Shown: positions 25,604 through 41,969, counted from the stretch's first letter. The stretch: DNA of 64,000 bases from Neobacillus cucumis (GCF_016107705.1 NZ_JAEHGC010000004.1:186001-250000), one strand, 5' to 3'. Notes: generated by a model not told the origin, from the sequence alone. Numbers and translations are program-made.

Positions 25604-25625
25604 TCTCACTCACTCCTTATTAATA

Positions 25626-25653
25626 TTAATATGTTATAAAACGTTATATACAA
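25626..25653 (-). promoter_or_regulatory. Possible internal promoter with dyad before the second SIS gene
   Basis: Minus strand TTGTAT (25653-25648), 16 nt, TATTAA (25631-25626). The dyad TATAA/TTATA (25635-25648) lies between the two boxes and shares TATAAC-type half-sites with the other cassette dyads. Confidence 0.45.
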
Positions 25654-25692
25654 GATAATAATAGTGGGGCACTGATTGTCCCCAGTCTCTTA

Positions 25693-26613
25693 TTATCCTT
25701 TTACACTTCCCTCGGCCAAGCCTCTGACAAAATACTTCTGCATCATCAGGAAGATGGCAATCAATGGAATGGCGGAAATGACCAGTCCAGCTAGTAAGAC
25801 TCCCCAGTTTGTATTTAATGCATCTTTGAAAACTAATAAACCGGAAGTAATCGGCTTTACCTCTTCTGTTTGAATGAAAAGCATTGAGAATAAAAACTCA
25901 TTCCATGAATAATAAGCAGTTAAAATGACACCCGTAAACATTATCGGTTTGCTCATTGGCAGAAATATTCTAACAAAAACATCTAAACTCGTAGCCCCGT
26001 CGAGATAAGCTGATTCTTCCAATTCTTTCGGAATCCCGAGGAAAAATGAACGAATCAACAGAACCGTTAATGGAATTCGATAGGCTGTAAACGTTAAAAT
26101 CAGCGCCCAATACGTATCAAAAATCCCCATCTTTTGAATTAATTCATAGAGTGGAATTAAACCGCTTTGCGGGGAAAACATCAGACCTGCTGACACAAAT
26201 AGGAGCAGGAACTTTCCTCCTTTTATTTGGAAACGGGTCAAACCGTATGCACATAACGAGCTAATCAAAACCGTTAAAATACATGTACCAATCGTAATAA
26301 TCAAGCTATTAACGAAGTAGCTTGAAACCCCTTGTTCCCACGCAGCACTATAATTTGAAAACAGCCATTCTTTTGGAAGCCCCCAAGTGTCGTTATAAAT
26401 TTCTGTTGTATTTTTAAAGGAATTGACAACCATCCAAAAGATTGGATAGGCAATCGCAACAAAGTAAAGAAGTAGAAATAGAAAGATGATCCCAACGACG
26501 ATGGAGAAGCCTTGTTTATGTTTTTTCGCTTTCGCGTTGATTTTCGCAGGCTTTGCGATCGTTGCATTCGAACTCACCGCCCCTGAATCTCCCTGTGATT
26601 CAATCGGTTTCAT
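25693..26613 (-). CDS. frlM: ABC sugar transporter permease, FrlM type
   Basis: 306 residues, six membrane helices after a ~33-residue polar N-terminus. The EAA loop that contacts the ATPase is ESAYLDGATSLDVFVRIFLP (~198-217). This is the MalG-type permease of a CUT1 importer. It starts 2 nt before the end of the frlN gene, with GGGGAGGAG as ribosome-binding site. No ATPase gene is present in the cassette; in B. subtilis the shared ATPase MsmX energises FrlMNO. Confidence 0.88.
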   Translation of the reverse strand: MKPIESQGDSGAVSSNATIAKPAKINAKAKKHKQGFSIVVGIIFLFLLLYFVAIAYPIFWMVVNSFKNTTEIYNDTWGLPKEWLFSNYSAAWEQGVSSYFVNSLIITIGTCILTVLISSLCAYGLTRFQIKGGKFLLLFVSAGLMFSPQSGLIPLYELIQKMGIFDTYWALILTFTAYRIPLTVLLIRSFFLGIPKELEESAYLDGATSLDVFVRIFLPMSKPIMFTGVILTAYYSWNEFLFSMLFIQTEEVKPITSGLLVFKDALNTNWGVLLAGLVISAIPLIAIFLMMQKYFVRGLAEGSVKG

Positions 26614-26615
26614 TT

Positions 26616-27491
26616 TTACTCCTCCCCTGTTTTTACGAACTTATTTTGTAGAAAATAGAAGATTAATGTGATACCCAAAATTACGTTTGCTATAGCAGAA
26701 GCAAATCCCGGTTGATTGTCAATAAACGCCTTTTGGTATAGATAGGTACTAAAGACTTGTGAAGAGTTATTTGGACCGCCAGCCGTTAATACGTATACTT
26801 CACTAAACACTAAGAATGAACCTGTTACGGTATAGATTAATAGCACAAAGGTCATTTCTTTTACCTGTGGAACTGTAATGCTAAAAAATGTGCGGATTTT
26901 TCCTGCCCCATCGATGGTAGCTGCTTCATATAATTCCCCTGGGACTTTTTGGACGGCCAACACATACAACATAACGGTGTAGCCAAGGCTTTGCCATTGG
27001 GAAACACCAATAACAGCGAAAATCGATGTTTTCGGATCCCCAAGCCAGCCTCTTGCCCATTCACCCAAGCCAATTGCTTTAAGAAAACCATTTAGTAACC
27101 CAACCTCTGGATTATAGATGAAACTAAAGAGGATCCCAATTACGGTCATGGAAATAAGAACAGGAATAAAAAAAGTTGTTCGAAAGAATGTGGAAAATCT
27201 TCTGAAGATCTTGTCTTCTAATATTGCTGCAATCACTAATCCAAGACCAACTTGAATAATAACGGAGATAAAGGCGTAAAATAGATTGTTTTTAAGTACT
27301 GTAAAAAAGACGGGATCTTTAAAGAGGTGTGCATAATTTTGTAGTGCGACAAATTTTCGATCTAAAGTAAATGGGTTCCATTCATAAAAGCCATTTATTA
27401 CATTTCGAACTAATGGATAATAAACAAATAATGCAAGCATGAGAATGGCCGGTGCTATGTATAAAACTGGGACAACTCGTGACTTGTGCAT
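26616..27491 (-). CDS. frlN: ABC sugar transporter permease, FrlN type
   Basis: 291 residues, six membrane helices, MalF-type permease of a CUT1 importer. The EAA loop is YEAATIDGAGKIRTFFSITV (~188-207). GGGAGGGGT precedes the ATG. It lies between frlO (96 bp upstream, with a large hairpin in the gap) and frlM (overlapping region). Confidence 0.88.
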   Translation of the reverse strand: MHKSRVVPVLYIAPAILMLALFVYYPLVRNVINGFYEWNPFTLDRKFVALQNYAHLFKDPVFFTVLKNNLFYAFISVIIQVGLGLVIAAILEDKIFRRFSTFFRTTFFIPVLISMTVIGILFSFIYNPEVGLLNGFLKAIGLGEWARGWLGDPKTSIFAVIGVSQWQSLGYTVMLYVLAVQKVPGELYEAATIDGAGKIRTFFSITVPQVKEMTFVLLIYTVTGSFLVFSEVYVLTAGGPNNSSQVFSTYLYQKAFIDNQPGFASAIANVILGITLIFYFLQNKFVKTGEE

Positions 27492-27511
27492 TCTATACCC
27501 CTCCCATCAAT

Positions 27512-27574
27512 ATCTATTAAAATATGTCGGTTTAAGAAGAACAAGGACTCCGCTAAACCGACATTTTAATAGAT
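27512..27574 (-). promoter_or_regulatory. Large intercistronic hairpin between frlO and frlN
   Basis: Arms 27512-27534 (core ATGTCGGTTTA) and 27554-27574 (core TAAACCGACAT) pair over ~21 bp with one bulge and a 19-nt loop. It lacks a strong T-run. Such structures after binding-protein genes often stabilise the upstream message or partly terminate, which would give more FrlO than permease. Confidence 0.7.
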
Positions 27575-27587
27575 TTCATGTCTTCCT

Positions 27588-28865
27588 TTATTGATTTACT
27601 TGTTTCGCCGCATCCTGAACATTCTTCATGACTTGTTCTGGTGTCATGCTGCCACCAAGCATAGCTTGTACTCCATCACCATATGGCTTAAATACTCTGC
27701 TGTCTAATGCGCTGTCAGTCCAAATGGCCATATTCTTTGCGCTCTTGATTAAATCCATTGCTTCGACTTCATGATCTGTTGCGCTATTCGCATTCACCGC
27801 ACCATCCACGGTACTTGCTAAACCTGTATCCTTGATTAATTTCTCTCCATTAACTTTAGAAGTCATAAACTCCAAGAACTCCATTGCTTCTTTCGGATGT
27901 TTCGATTTACTATGAACCATAAATCCTTCAGGTGCACCGATTAAGCCTTCTTGGTCACCTTTCGCTCCTGAAATGGTCGGTACTTTAAAGGTTCCCCATT
28001 TAAATGTAGCGTCTTTCATAAAGGTAATTTCCAATGATTCAAGGAATGTTACCGCTGCTTTGCCGCCAAGGAATAGGTTTCTTGCTTCGTCATGGGCAAT
28101 CGCATTTGGATTATCATTCATATACGTTTTTAATTCATTTAATTTCTTTAATGCTTCTACATATCCAGGGTCTGTAAACTGAGCCCCTTTATAGCTTAAA
28201 TCTTTATCTAAAACTTCCTTCGGTACTAGTCTCTGATTCAATGCTGTTACATAGTGAGCAGCAGCCCAAGGTGATTTATTCCCTAAAATAAGTGGTGTCG
28301 TTCCGCTCTTTTTAATGACAGCAAGGTCCTGAATAAATTCATCCCATGTCGTTGGTGCCTTTAAATTTAGCTTGTCAAACAAGTCTTTGTTGTAGAAGAA
28401 TAACTTACTGTCAGTAAATAGTGGAACACCGTAGACTTTATCATCCTTTTTAAAGAAGTTTACTTGTGAACCAATTAATTTACCTGACCAATCTTTGTTC
28501 TCGTCATAGTATTTCGAGAGATCTAATGCTACACCATCCCGGATAAACTTTTGACCATATTCTCCTGCCCAAGTAAAGAAAACATCCGGCGGATTTTGAC
28601 TTCCAAGAAGAACATTTGCTTTTTGTTTATAATCATCATTTAATGCGGTTACTTCTTTAATTTGAATGTTAGGGTGCTGCTTTTCAAAATCTGCAATCAC
28701 ACTCTTAAAGTAAGACTTGTATGGCTCATTTGGCCAACGGTAAAAAAATGTAATGGTTGTCTTTCCGTTTGCTGAATTTGAACTCGTGCTTCTCGAGGAA
28801 CATCCGGCTAAAAATATGGACATTACCAAAAGGATACCAACTGCTAGATTAAGCCAACGTTTCAT
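27588..28865 (-). CDS. frlO: Solute-binding lipoprotein of the fructosamine ABC importer
   Basis: 425 residues from the ATG at 28865, which follows AGGGGGAT; a longer frame up to 28901 has no such site. A lipoprotein signal peptide ends in FLAGC with lipidated C22, then a Ser/Thr-rich linker, then a type-1 binding fold (ITFFYRWPNEPYKSYF, LDLSKYYDENKDWSG, VYGVPLFTDSKLFFYNKDLF). It is the first gene of the operon frlO-N-M-SIS-frlD. Ligands expected from context are fructosamines; a plain sugar is possible. Confidence 0.87.
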   Translation of the reverse strand: MKRWLNLAVGILLVMSIFLAGCSSRSTSSNSANGKTTITFFYRWPNEPYKSYFKSVIADFEKQHPNIQIKEVTALNDDYKQKANVLLGSQNPPDVFFTWAGEYGQKFIRDGVALDLSKYYDENKDWSGKLIGSQVNFFKKDDKVYGVPLFTDSKLFFYNKDLFDKLNLKAPTTWDEFIQDLAVIKKSGTTPLILGNKSPWAAAHYVTALNQRLVPKEVLDKDLSYKGAQFTDPGYVEALKKLNELKTYMNDNPNAIAHDEARNLFLGGKAAVTFLESLEITFMKDATFKWGTFKVPTISGAKGDQEGLIGAPEGFMVHSKSKHPKEAMEFLEFMTSKVNGEKLIKDTGLASTVDGAVNANSATDHEVEAMDLIKSAKNMAIWTDSALDSRVFKPYGDGVQAMLGGSMTPEQVMKNVQDAAKQVNQ

Positions 28866-28986
28866 ATACAAGATCCCCCTAATTAGTTTATAAACTATCA
28901 AATTACCAGATTAACCGCTTACAAATTCAAAATATGTCTCCTAAGTCTCATTACACCCCACTGTCTCAGCGATTTTCCTATCACTT

Positions 28987-29031
28987 AATGTATTATAATA
29001 TAATATTACATTCTATAACGTTTCACGTCAA
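28987..29031 (-). promoter_or_regulatory. frlO: Promoter and near-palindromic operator of frlO
   Basis: Minus strand TTGACG (29031-29026), 17 nt, TAATAT (29008-29003). Over the -10 lies a 26-bp near palindrome (28987-29012) starting AATGTA and ending TACATT, with 11 of 13 pairs matching. The arrangement copies that of frlB: the same -10 and an A+T-rich dyad over it. Confidence 0.7.
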
Positions 29032-29076
29032 TATCAAAATAGATGAAACTTTCAAACTATTTATAGTAAATTTAAA

Positions 29077-29099
29077 AAGAGCCATTACTTCCAGCTCTT
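29077..29099. other. Small hairpin in the frlO-atpC gap
   Basis: AAGAGC (29077-29082) pairs with GCTCTT (29094-29099); on the minus strand TTTAAATTT follows. It may be a second terminator behind the atp operon. The remaining gene-free sequence of 28866-29264 shows nothing beyond this, the frlO promoter and the atpC terminator. Confidence 0.5.
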
Positions 29100-29224
29100 C
29101 TCATTAGAAAACGGTATATCAAAATAATTCTTTACTATCTATAAATACCACAATATCAACAAATTTAATAGTAATAATATTATCTTTTTTCAAAATACTC
29201 TCTACACCAGATTGAGTAACAAAA

Positions 29225-29247
29225 AACCCCTCCAAAAAGGAGGGGTT
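29225..29247 (-). terminator. Terminator of the atp operon
   Basis: AACCCCTCC (29225-29233) pairs with GGAGGGGTT (29239-29247), 5-nt loop, followed on the minus strand by TTTTTTGTT. Confidence 0.92.
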
Positions 29248-29264
29248 CTTATCTAAAAACTTGA

Positions 29265-29675
<411 letters not shown>

Positions 29676-29693
29676 TTACCCTCCTGGCTGGAA

Positions 29694-31106
<1,413 letters not shown>

Positions 31107-31267
31107 TTACTTACTTTTTTGATCCAAAGCCCCTTTTTTAAAAAGGAACCTATTGGATCACACTGAACCCCGATTTCGGCCTGAAACTTGTTCACAGCAA
31201 TGAATCACGATCCATCAACGGTTACAAGTCACAGACACGAAATAAGGTTCATTTTTCAAAAAACGGT

Positions 31268-32134
<867 letters not shown>

Positions 32135-32150
32135 TCACCACCCTTTTTAA

Positions 32151-32211
32151 GGGGTCTGACCCCACAACTTATATCCAATTTTATTGAATTTTAATAGTGT
32201 GGTCAGACCCC
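32151..32211. repeat. Inverted repeat of the GGGGTCTGACCCC family inside the atp operon
   Basis: GGGGTCTGACCCCACA (32151-32166) faces TGTGGTCAGACCCC (32198-32211) across ~31 A+T-rich bases. Each arm is itself self-complementary. The same GGGGTC(T/A)GACCCC core recurs at 46821-46873. It lies between atpG and atpA. Confidence 0.85.
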
Positions 32212-32231
32212 ATAGAATTGTTAGCCATAAA

Positions 32232-33755
<1,524 letters not shown>

Positions 33756-33764
33756 CTACAAATC

Positions 33765-34858
<1,094 letters not shown>

Positions 34859-34951
34859 CTACTCGAAAAAGTATGTTCTCTATTGCACAAACATAAATGG
34901 CGAAGGTGTCTCTTCTTCCTCTCCGCCACTTGGGATTTTTCTCTCTACTAA

Positions 34952-35197
<246 letters not shown>

Positions 35198-35214
35198 TTA
35201 GTGTTTAAAATATA

Positions 35215-35928
<714 letters not shown>

Positions 35929-35951
35929 CTATGTTCACCTCACTTCCCTTA

Positions 35952-36332
35952 TCATTTATGAAAATGCAATGCATGATAAAAATAATCTATCATAATGACA
36001 ATATAGGATGTCATTAGTCCCATAACCACACTGACTACATGAAAGTAATTGGGCCATCTCATGGCAATAATCACTGCAATCGCGGCCGTCGCCATTCTTT
36101 GCAGCGAACCAAGCGATTTCATTTTTTTACCCTTATCAAAGGCCTTGTCGAACTTCTCTGTTTTCTTGGTTAACAACCAGATATTCAGAAAACTAAAGCA
36201 TGTCCCAAGAATTAATCCTAAAAATACAGTTTTGTAGGAGGTAAACCCCCATCCAAGCACGAATATAGATAACAAGTACAAATTCCATTTTCGCTGCCTG
36301 TTGAATATCTCTCTAAAATCCGGCATAATCAT
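35952..36332 (-). CDS. atpI: ATP synthase accessory protein I
   Basis: 126 residues, four predicted membrane helices, in the usual place before atpB. AtpI (UncI) assists c-ring assembly or Mg2+ supply; it is not an essential subunit. The N-terminus MIMPDFREIFNRQRKWNLYL is cytoplasmic. It overlaps the end of atpZ by four bases. Confidence 0.9.
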   Translation of the reverse strand: MIMPDFREIFNRQRKWNLYLLSIFVLGWGFTSYKTVFLGLILGTCFSFLNIWLLTKKTEKFDKAFDKGKKMKSLGSLQRMATAAIAVIIAMRWPNYFHVVSVVMGLMTSYIVIMIDYFYHALHFHK

Positions 36333-36556
36333 TTATCTCCCGAGAAAAAATGGCGAATCGAAACAAGCATGGCATAGGTTCCCGATGCTAATCCGATTAA
36401 CAATCCGATAATTAAGAAAATTGGCTCGGTACCCCACTGATGGTCCAACCATCTTCCTGCAAAAATACCAATGAGAATGGAACCTACTAACTGGGAGACA
36501 ATTGCGGACATTAAAGCCATAGCTTGAAATGGATTGCGGTTGTTTTTACGCATCAT
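36329..36556 (-). CDS. atpZ: AtpZ-type ATP synthase accessory protein
   Basis: 75 residues from the ATG at 36556 (GAGG 8 nt upstream). A longer frame reaching 36691 would run through the promoter and is rejected. Basic N-terminus MMRKNNRNPFQAMAL, then two membrane helices with the family segment GRWLDHQWGTEPIFLIIGLLIG (in part). AtpZ with AtpI has been linked to Mg2+/Ca2+ transport and F1Fo assembly in Bacillus. It is the first gene of the operon. Confidence 0.85.
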   Translation of the reverse strand: MMRKNNRNPFQAMALMSAIVSQLVGSILIGIFAGRWLDHQWGTEPIFLIIGLLIGLASGTYAMLVSIRHFFSGDK

Positions 36557-36662
36557 TATCGCATCCTCACTATAAGAGAATGTGAACCGGGCTTTATGGC
36601 AAATGATCAAGGTAATTAACACTTTCTTGAATGTGAAAACCTTATCATTTACACCCTTTGTA

Positions 36663-36691
36663 AGCATACAATAGGCAATATGTAAAGTCAA
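36663..36691 (-). promoter_or_regulatory. atpZ: Sigma-A promoter of the atp operon
   Basis: Minus strand TTGACT (36691-36686), 17 nt, TATGCT (36668-36663). One and two mismatches to consensus. It predicts a leader of ~100 nt before atpZ. The rest of 36557-36908 is A+T-rich and gene-free apart from the protease terminator. Confidence 0.7.
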
Positions 36692-36820
36692 TGAGTTTCC
36701 ACGAAATATTCACTTGCAATTTTCAGCTTTTCACGATATATTAGGATACTAAAAATTATCAGAAAATTTAATATTTACCCATACTCTTGCCCCCGGAAGT
36801 TTTATTGAAAAAACTTGCTT

Positions 36821-36840
36821 AGGAGGGCAGATACCCTCCT
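36821..36840 (-). terminator. Terminator of the subtilase gene
   Basis: AGGAGGG (36821-36827) with CCCTCCT (36834-36840); on the minus strand followed by AAGCAAGTTTTTTC. It lies ~70 bp after the stop codon. Confidence 0.65.
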
Positions 36841-36908
36841 CATTAAAGGAGTACACGATAAGGTAATACGAACCTGTTTCAAAAAGGTTTCACTTTCTTT
36901 TTAAAAAT

Positions 36909-39110
36909 TTACTGTTGCCCTTTTTCAATTTTTACCATCGTTTCAATGAAATCCTCTTTCCCTGCTTTTTTCGCAAACACTTTTGCCAGATACACCCCAT
37001 CCTCCGGAAGATTCTCATTTTCAATTTTCTTTTGAATCAATCCTTTTTTGACATTTTCAATTGAATCTAAAAAGCCGACAAAACGATAATCACCGGGATC
37101 GAATAAGGCGATGCCGAACTCCTCTGCTCCACCCGGAAGGTAGACCTCATACAGATATTGCCCCGGAGCATCCCCTTCCCCAAAGGAAAATCCCATTACT
37201 CTCGGATAATTTGGTTCTTCGAGTACATAGATATATGGAATATGGATGAGGGTAGATCCTGCCTGAAGCTTGATGTTGCCATCATGGATTTTCTTTTTAA
37301 AACTTTGCGGGTCGACCCTTAGTTCAATCGCAACCTCCTTTGTTTCCTTGGATGCTAATGTAAACGAAAGCGGAACTTTCCACGATAGTCCATCTGTTCG
37401 CTCCGGAATGTCAAAGGAATATCTTTTTGTCGCATTGCTTGTGTTTTCAACGTATAAAAGGATTTTATGAACATCCCGCTGTTCTGTAAATTTCCCAAAG
37501 TGAATCGAGCTTGGCGTCACAAGCGATTCCGCTTTTACCGCCTCGGGCACTTGAATTCTCCCTGCTCCCTGCTCGTAGGTTCGATACGGAGTGTTTGCAT
37601 TTTTAAACAATGGCTTGGCGGTATTCATCAAGGCCGCTTTTATTTGCTGTGGTGTCCAGTCCGGGTGTGCCTGCTTGATTAAGGCACAGGCGCCGGCGAC
37701 ATGCGGTGCTGCCATGCTTGTTCCCTGTAAGGAAAGATAGCCGCCGGGTACGGTCGAATTAATCGCAACCCCGGGAGCCACAATATCTGGTTTTACCTCC
37801 CATGTTCCAGTTACTGGACCACGAGAACTAAACTCTGCCATCCGGTCCTTTTCTTCGTTCTGGACAATCCTCATTGTGGTGGAGTCTTTTTTTAAAAGCT
37901 GTTCACCGTCACGCTTCGAGATGGATCCGACTGGTAACGGCACCAGTGATTCTAAGTTCCCTATAAAATTCCCGCTCATATTATTGTAGATAAGTACAGC
38001 CTTGGCCCCTGCCTTCTGGGCATTTTTTGCCTTTTCGGTAAAGGTTAAGCGGCCGCGCTTGATGAGAACGATTTTGCCCTCCACATTTTTCAGATCTTCC
38101 TTTTGGCCAATCCCACCGTCGACGATTGTATACGAGCGGTCCAACTCCCATTTTTCCGAGCCTTCCATTGGCTGAATTCGAATTTTATTCCGCGTTCCTT
38201 CTATTAATAAGTACGGTATTTTCATGGTGGGTGTCGAGGCCCCGACGGAGATTGCTTTTGATGCCGTTCCGGGTGAACCGACAGTCCAAATATTCGGACC
38301 GGCATTGCCATTTGCGGCCACCGCGACAATGCCTTTGTCGACGGCGCGGTTGAGCGCAAGGCTAATCGGCAGGTCCGGACCGTTGACATCATTTCCAAGG
38401 GAAAGATTCATGATATCGACTTTATCCTTAATGGCTTGATCGATCGCAGCAATGACTTGCTCAGTCGTTCCGCCGCCGCCCGGGCCGAGTGCCCGGTACG
38501 CAATAATCTTCGCATCCGGTGCAACACCGCGGATTTTCCCATTGGCGGCGATGATCCCCGCAACATGGGTTCCGTGAATGGTCGCTTTGCCAATAGCACG
38601 GGTTTCCATCGGATCCTTGTCGTTATCAACAAGGTCGTGTCCGCCGCCATAGTTGCGCCGAAGGTCAGGATGTGTATAATCCACGCCGGTATCGATGACT
38701 GCGACAGTGATCCCTTTGCCAGTGAGGCGTTGATTTTTCGGTGAAAATAATCCACGTACCTCTTCACCGCCAATGATTTTGACGCTCTCCTCCGTCTGAG
38801 CCTGGTAGCTGGTTACGGGAGACACGTTTAGTATTTTGACGTTTTCTGAGAGTTTTGTGATGGCCGCGCGGCTGCCCTCAATGGAAAATCCTGTGATGGC
38901 TTCCGTAAAAACATGGCGCAGTTTGATGTCTTTGTATGATGTGAGGAACTGTTTGATTTGCTGTGTAGTTTGTGGTTGTTTCGTGATTACGATGGCGACG
39001 GTTTGCTGATTGGGGATTGGCGGTGTGATCAGTTTCCGTGTTTGGGATTGGGTTGGTGTGGGTATGGTGATGGATGCGATTAGGATGATGGTTAGAATAA
39101 GTTTCTTCAT
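36909..39110 (-). CDS. Secreted subtilisin-like serine protease with PA domain (Vpr-like)
   Basis: 733 residues from the ATG at 39110; an ATG at 39134 lacks a good ribosome-binding site. A signal peptide (LILTIILIASITIP) and an I9-type propeptide (to ~110) precede an S8 domain with catalytic D140 (VIDTGVDYTHPDL), H179 (HGTHVAGI) and S465 (GTSMAAPHVAG), and oxyanion N267. A PA insert (~330-415) splits the domain, as in Vpr. The C-terminal ~200 residues resemble Fn3-like beta domains. It is a putative extracellular protease. It sits between atp and upp, where B. subtilis has no protease. Confidence 0.92.
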   Translation of the reverse strand: MKKLILTIILIASITIPTPTQSQTRKLITPPIPNQQTVAIVITKQPQTTQQIKQFLTSYKDIKLRHVFTEAITGFSIEGSRAAITKLSENVKILNVSPVTSYQAQTEESVKIIGGEEVRGLFSPKNQRLTGKGITVAVIDTGVDYTHPDLRRNYGGGHDLVDNDKDPMETRAIGKATIHGTHVAGIIAANGKIRGVAPDAKIIAYRALGPGGGGTTEQVIAAIDQAIKDKVDIMNLSLGNDVNGPDLPISLALNRAVDKGIVAVAANGNAGPNIWTVGSPGTASKAISVGASTPTMKIPYLLIEGTRNKIRIQPMEGSEKWELDRSYTIVDGGIGQKEDLKNVEGKIVLIKRGRLTFTEKAKNAQKAGAKAVLIYNNMSGNFIGNLESLVPLPVGSISKRDGEQLLKKDSTTMRIVQNEEKDRMAEFSSRGPVTGTWEVKPDIVAPGVAINSTVPGGYLSLQGTSMAAPHVAGACALIKQAHPDWTPQQIKAALMNTAKPLFKNANTPYRTYEQGAGRIQVPEAVKAESLVTPSSIHFGKFTEQRDVHKILLYVENTSNATKRYSFDIPERTDGLSWKVPLSFTLASKETKEVAIELRVDPQSFKKKIHDGNIKLQAGSTLIHIPYIYVLEEPNYPRVMGFSFGEGDAPGQYLYEVYLPGGAEEFGIALFDPGDYRFVGFLDSIENVKKGLIQKKIENENLPEDGVYLAKVFAKKAGKEDFIETMVKIEKGQQ

Positions 39111-39218
39111 TTTGCTGATTTCCCCTTTTTTCATAGGGTCTTCTTTGGATAGGGGAAATATGCAGGGAGTTTTTTGTGGAACCTCAAATTATATGTTCCA
39201 TTACCCTATCTAAAAAAA

Positions 39219-39245
39219 AGAGACCTTTTTCAAAAAAAGATCTCT
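39219..39245 (-). terminator. Terminator of upp
   Basis: AGAGACC (39219-39225) with GATCTCT (39239-39245), one wobble pair; T8 follows on the minus strand. Confidence 0.8.
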
Positions 39246-39256
39246 TCTAACTTAAC

Positions 39257-39995
<739 letters not shown>

Positions 39996-40006
39996 TCCCA
40001 AAAATC

Positions 40007-41248
40007 TTAATATTCAGGATATAAAACAAATTTGCTCGTTAACGCTTCAACGCGCTTGCTAGCTTCTTCAAGCTTCGCTTTGTCTTCATGGTTTTTCAAA
40101 GTAAACGCAATAATTGATGCAATTTCATCCATATCCTCTAAACCGAAGCCGCGGCTTGTAACAGCTGCAGTACCAATACGGACACCGCTTGTTACAAATG
40201 GGCTGTTTTGATCGTAAGGAATGGTATTTTTGTTAACGGTAATTCCTACTTCATCAAGGACATGCTCAGCCACTTTACCAGTTAAGCCAAGAGTCGTTAC
40301 ATCCACTAATAATAAGTGGTTGTCCGTTCCGCCGGAAACAAGCTTTAAGCCTTCTTTTTGCAGACCTTCAGCAAGACGTTTTGCGTTCGCAATAATGTTT
40401 CCTGCATACTCTTTAAAGCTGTCCTGCAAGGCTTCGCCAAAAGCAACCGCTTTTGCAGCAATCACATGCATTAATGGACCGCCTTGAATTCCAGGGAAAA
40501 TTGACTTATCAATCTTTTTCGCAAACTCTTCACGGCAAAGAATCATCCCGCCGCGTGGGCCTCTTAAAGTTTTATGCGTAGTAGTCGTAACAAAATCTGC
40601 ATATGGAACAGGATTTTGATGAAGACCTGCTGCAACAAGACCTGCAATATGAGCCATATCTACCATTAAATAGGCGCCCACTTCATCAGCGATTTCGCGG
40701 AATTTTTTAAAGTCAATTTCGCGAGGATACGCGCTGGCACCCGCAACAATTAGCTTTGGTTTATGTTGGCGAGCTTTTTCTAAAACATCTTCGTAATTGA
40801 TGCGGTGTGTTTCTTCATCCACACCGTACTCAACGAAATTATATTGAACACCACTGAAGTTTACCGGACTTCCGTGTGTTAAGTGACCGCCGTGTGAAAG
40901 GTTCATCCCTAAAACGGTATCGCCTTGCTCAAGAATTGTGAAGTAAACAGCCATATTTGCTTGCGCACCGGAGTGTGGCTGTACGTTCACATGCTCAGCA
41001 CCGAAGATTGCTTTCGCACGGTCACGCGCTAAATCTTCTACGATATCAACATATTCGCAGCCGCCGTAATAGCGTTTTGCCGGATATCCTTCTGCATATT
41101 TATTAGTTAAAACAGACCCCTGTGCTTCCATAACCGCTTCGCTTACAAAGTTTTCTGACGCAATTAATTCAATCTTCGCGCGCTGACGTCCTAATTCCTG
41201 TTGAATTGCCTGAAATACTTGCTCGTCCTGCTGTGATAAGTGCTTCAT
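40007..41248 (-). CDS. glyA: Serine hydroxymethyltransferase
   Basis: 413 residues, full length. The PLP lysine is K226 in [14 protein letters not shown]. Also visible are [29 protein letters not shown] and [14 protein letters not shown]. It interconverts serine and glycine and feeds one-carbon units to folate. GGGGGATC precedes the ATG. No riboswitch was recognised upstream. Confidence 0.97.
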   Translation of the reverse strand: MKHLSQQDEQVFQAIQQELGRQRAKIELIASENFVSEAVMEAQGSVLTNKYAEGYPAKRYYGGCEYVDIVEDLARDRAKAIFGAEHVNVQPHSGAQANMAVYFTILEQGDTVLGMNLSHGGHLTHGSPVNFSGVQYNFVEYGVDEETHRINYEDVLEKARQHKPKLIVAGASAYPREIDFKKFREIADEVGAYLMVDMAHIAGLVAAGLHQNPVPYADFVTTTTHKTLRGPRGGMILCREEFAKKIDKSIFPGIQGGPLMHVIAAKAVAFGEALQDSFKEYAGNIIANAKRLAEGLQKEGLKLVSGGTDNHLLLVDVTTLGLTGKVAEHVLDEVGITVNKNTIPYDQNSPFVTSGVRIGTAAVTSRGFGLEDMDEIASIIAFTLKNHEDKAKLEEASKRVEALTSKFVLYPEY

Positions 41249-41377
41249 AAAGATCCCCCTTATTTGTTGAAATCCGCTATCAGTTTAAAAATCAACCTCA
41301 TTTTAACACAGTTTTTTGGTTATCGAAAAAGAAAGAATATTTTAATTTTTGGAATTGCTTTCATGAAAAAATGCTTG

Positions 41378-41944
41378 TTAGCTACAGCTCAAATTCTCAC
41401 TTTTGCGCTCGTATACTGCTCTTTCCCCGCCAATCAGTTTTGGCCGTGTCCGCGCAAGCGTTACATGGGCATGGCCCACCATTTTTTGCTTCACGCGTAC
41501 GGGTACAGCGACATGTTTTAAATGCATGCCGATAAAGGTTTGGCCGATATCAATCCCCGCATCTGCCTTGATAAATTCCACGACGACTGCATCCGTCATT
41601 TTTTCAAAAGCGTACGTTGCCATCGCCCCGCCTGCTTTTCGTACGGGAACAACTGAAACCTCGTCCAATTTCCGTTCGTCCGCTGTTGCCCTTTCGATCA
41701 CCAATGCACGGTTTAAATGCTCGCAGCATTGGAAGGCCAAACGAATTCCAGTTTGCTCCTGAAATTGTTTTAGCTGGTGAAAAATCATTTCCGCGACTTC
41801 TAACGTACCGGATGTGCCGATTTTTTCGCCCATGACTTCGCTTGTACTGCAGCCGACCACCAAAAGCTGACCCGGTTTTAGGTCGGCCTGGTCGTTAAAC
41901 TCTGATAGTATCGTTTCCAATTCCTGTTCTAACTGCTTTATCAT
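41378..41944 (-). CDS. ywlG: UPF0340/YwlG family protein
   Basis: 188 residues. Family segments are [34 protein letters not shown] and [20 protein letters not shown]. It occupies the same place as B. subtilis ywlG, between rpiB and glyA. The function is unknown; a thiolase-like or phosphotransacetylase-like role is not established. Confidence 0.9.
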   Translation of the reverse strand: MIKQLEQELETILSEFNDQADLKPGQLLVVGCSTSEVMGEKIGTSGTLEVAEMIFHQLKQFQEQTGIRLAFQCCEHLNRALVIERATADERKLDEVSVVPVRKAGGAMATYAFEKMTDAVVVEFIKADAGIDIGQTFIGMHLKHVAVPVRVKQKMVGHAHVTLARTRPKLIGGERAVYERKSENLSCS

Positions 41945-41969
41945 GATTTTCGCCCCTTATTTTGGGATA

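Noticed and set aside
29013..29030. Catabolite-responsive element (cre) near the frlO promoter
   Set aside because: TGAAACGTTATAG on the minus strand resembles a cre but is one base short between TGAAA and the CG centre, so it does not fit the consensus.
36557..36691. Extended N-terminus of atpZ (45 extra residues)
   Set aside because: The extension would be translated from the promoter region at 36663-36691, and the family is ~75 residues long.
41249..41377. Glycine riboswitch or purine box upstream of glyA
   Set aside because: The 130-bp gap shows only A+T-rich sequence and a poor sigma-A-like promoter; no paired structure typical of these regulators is visible.
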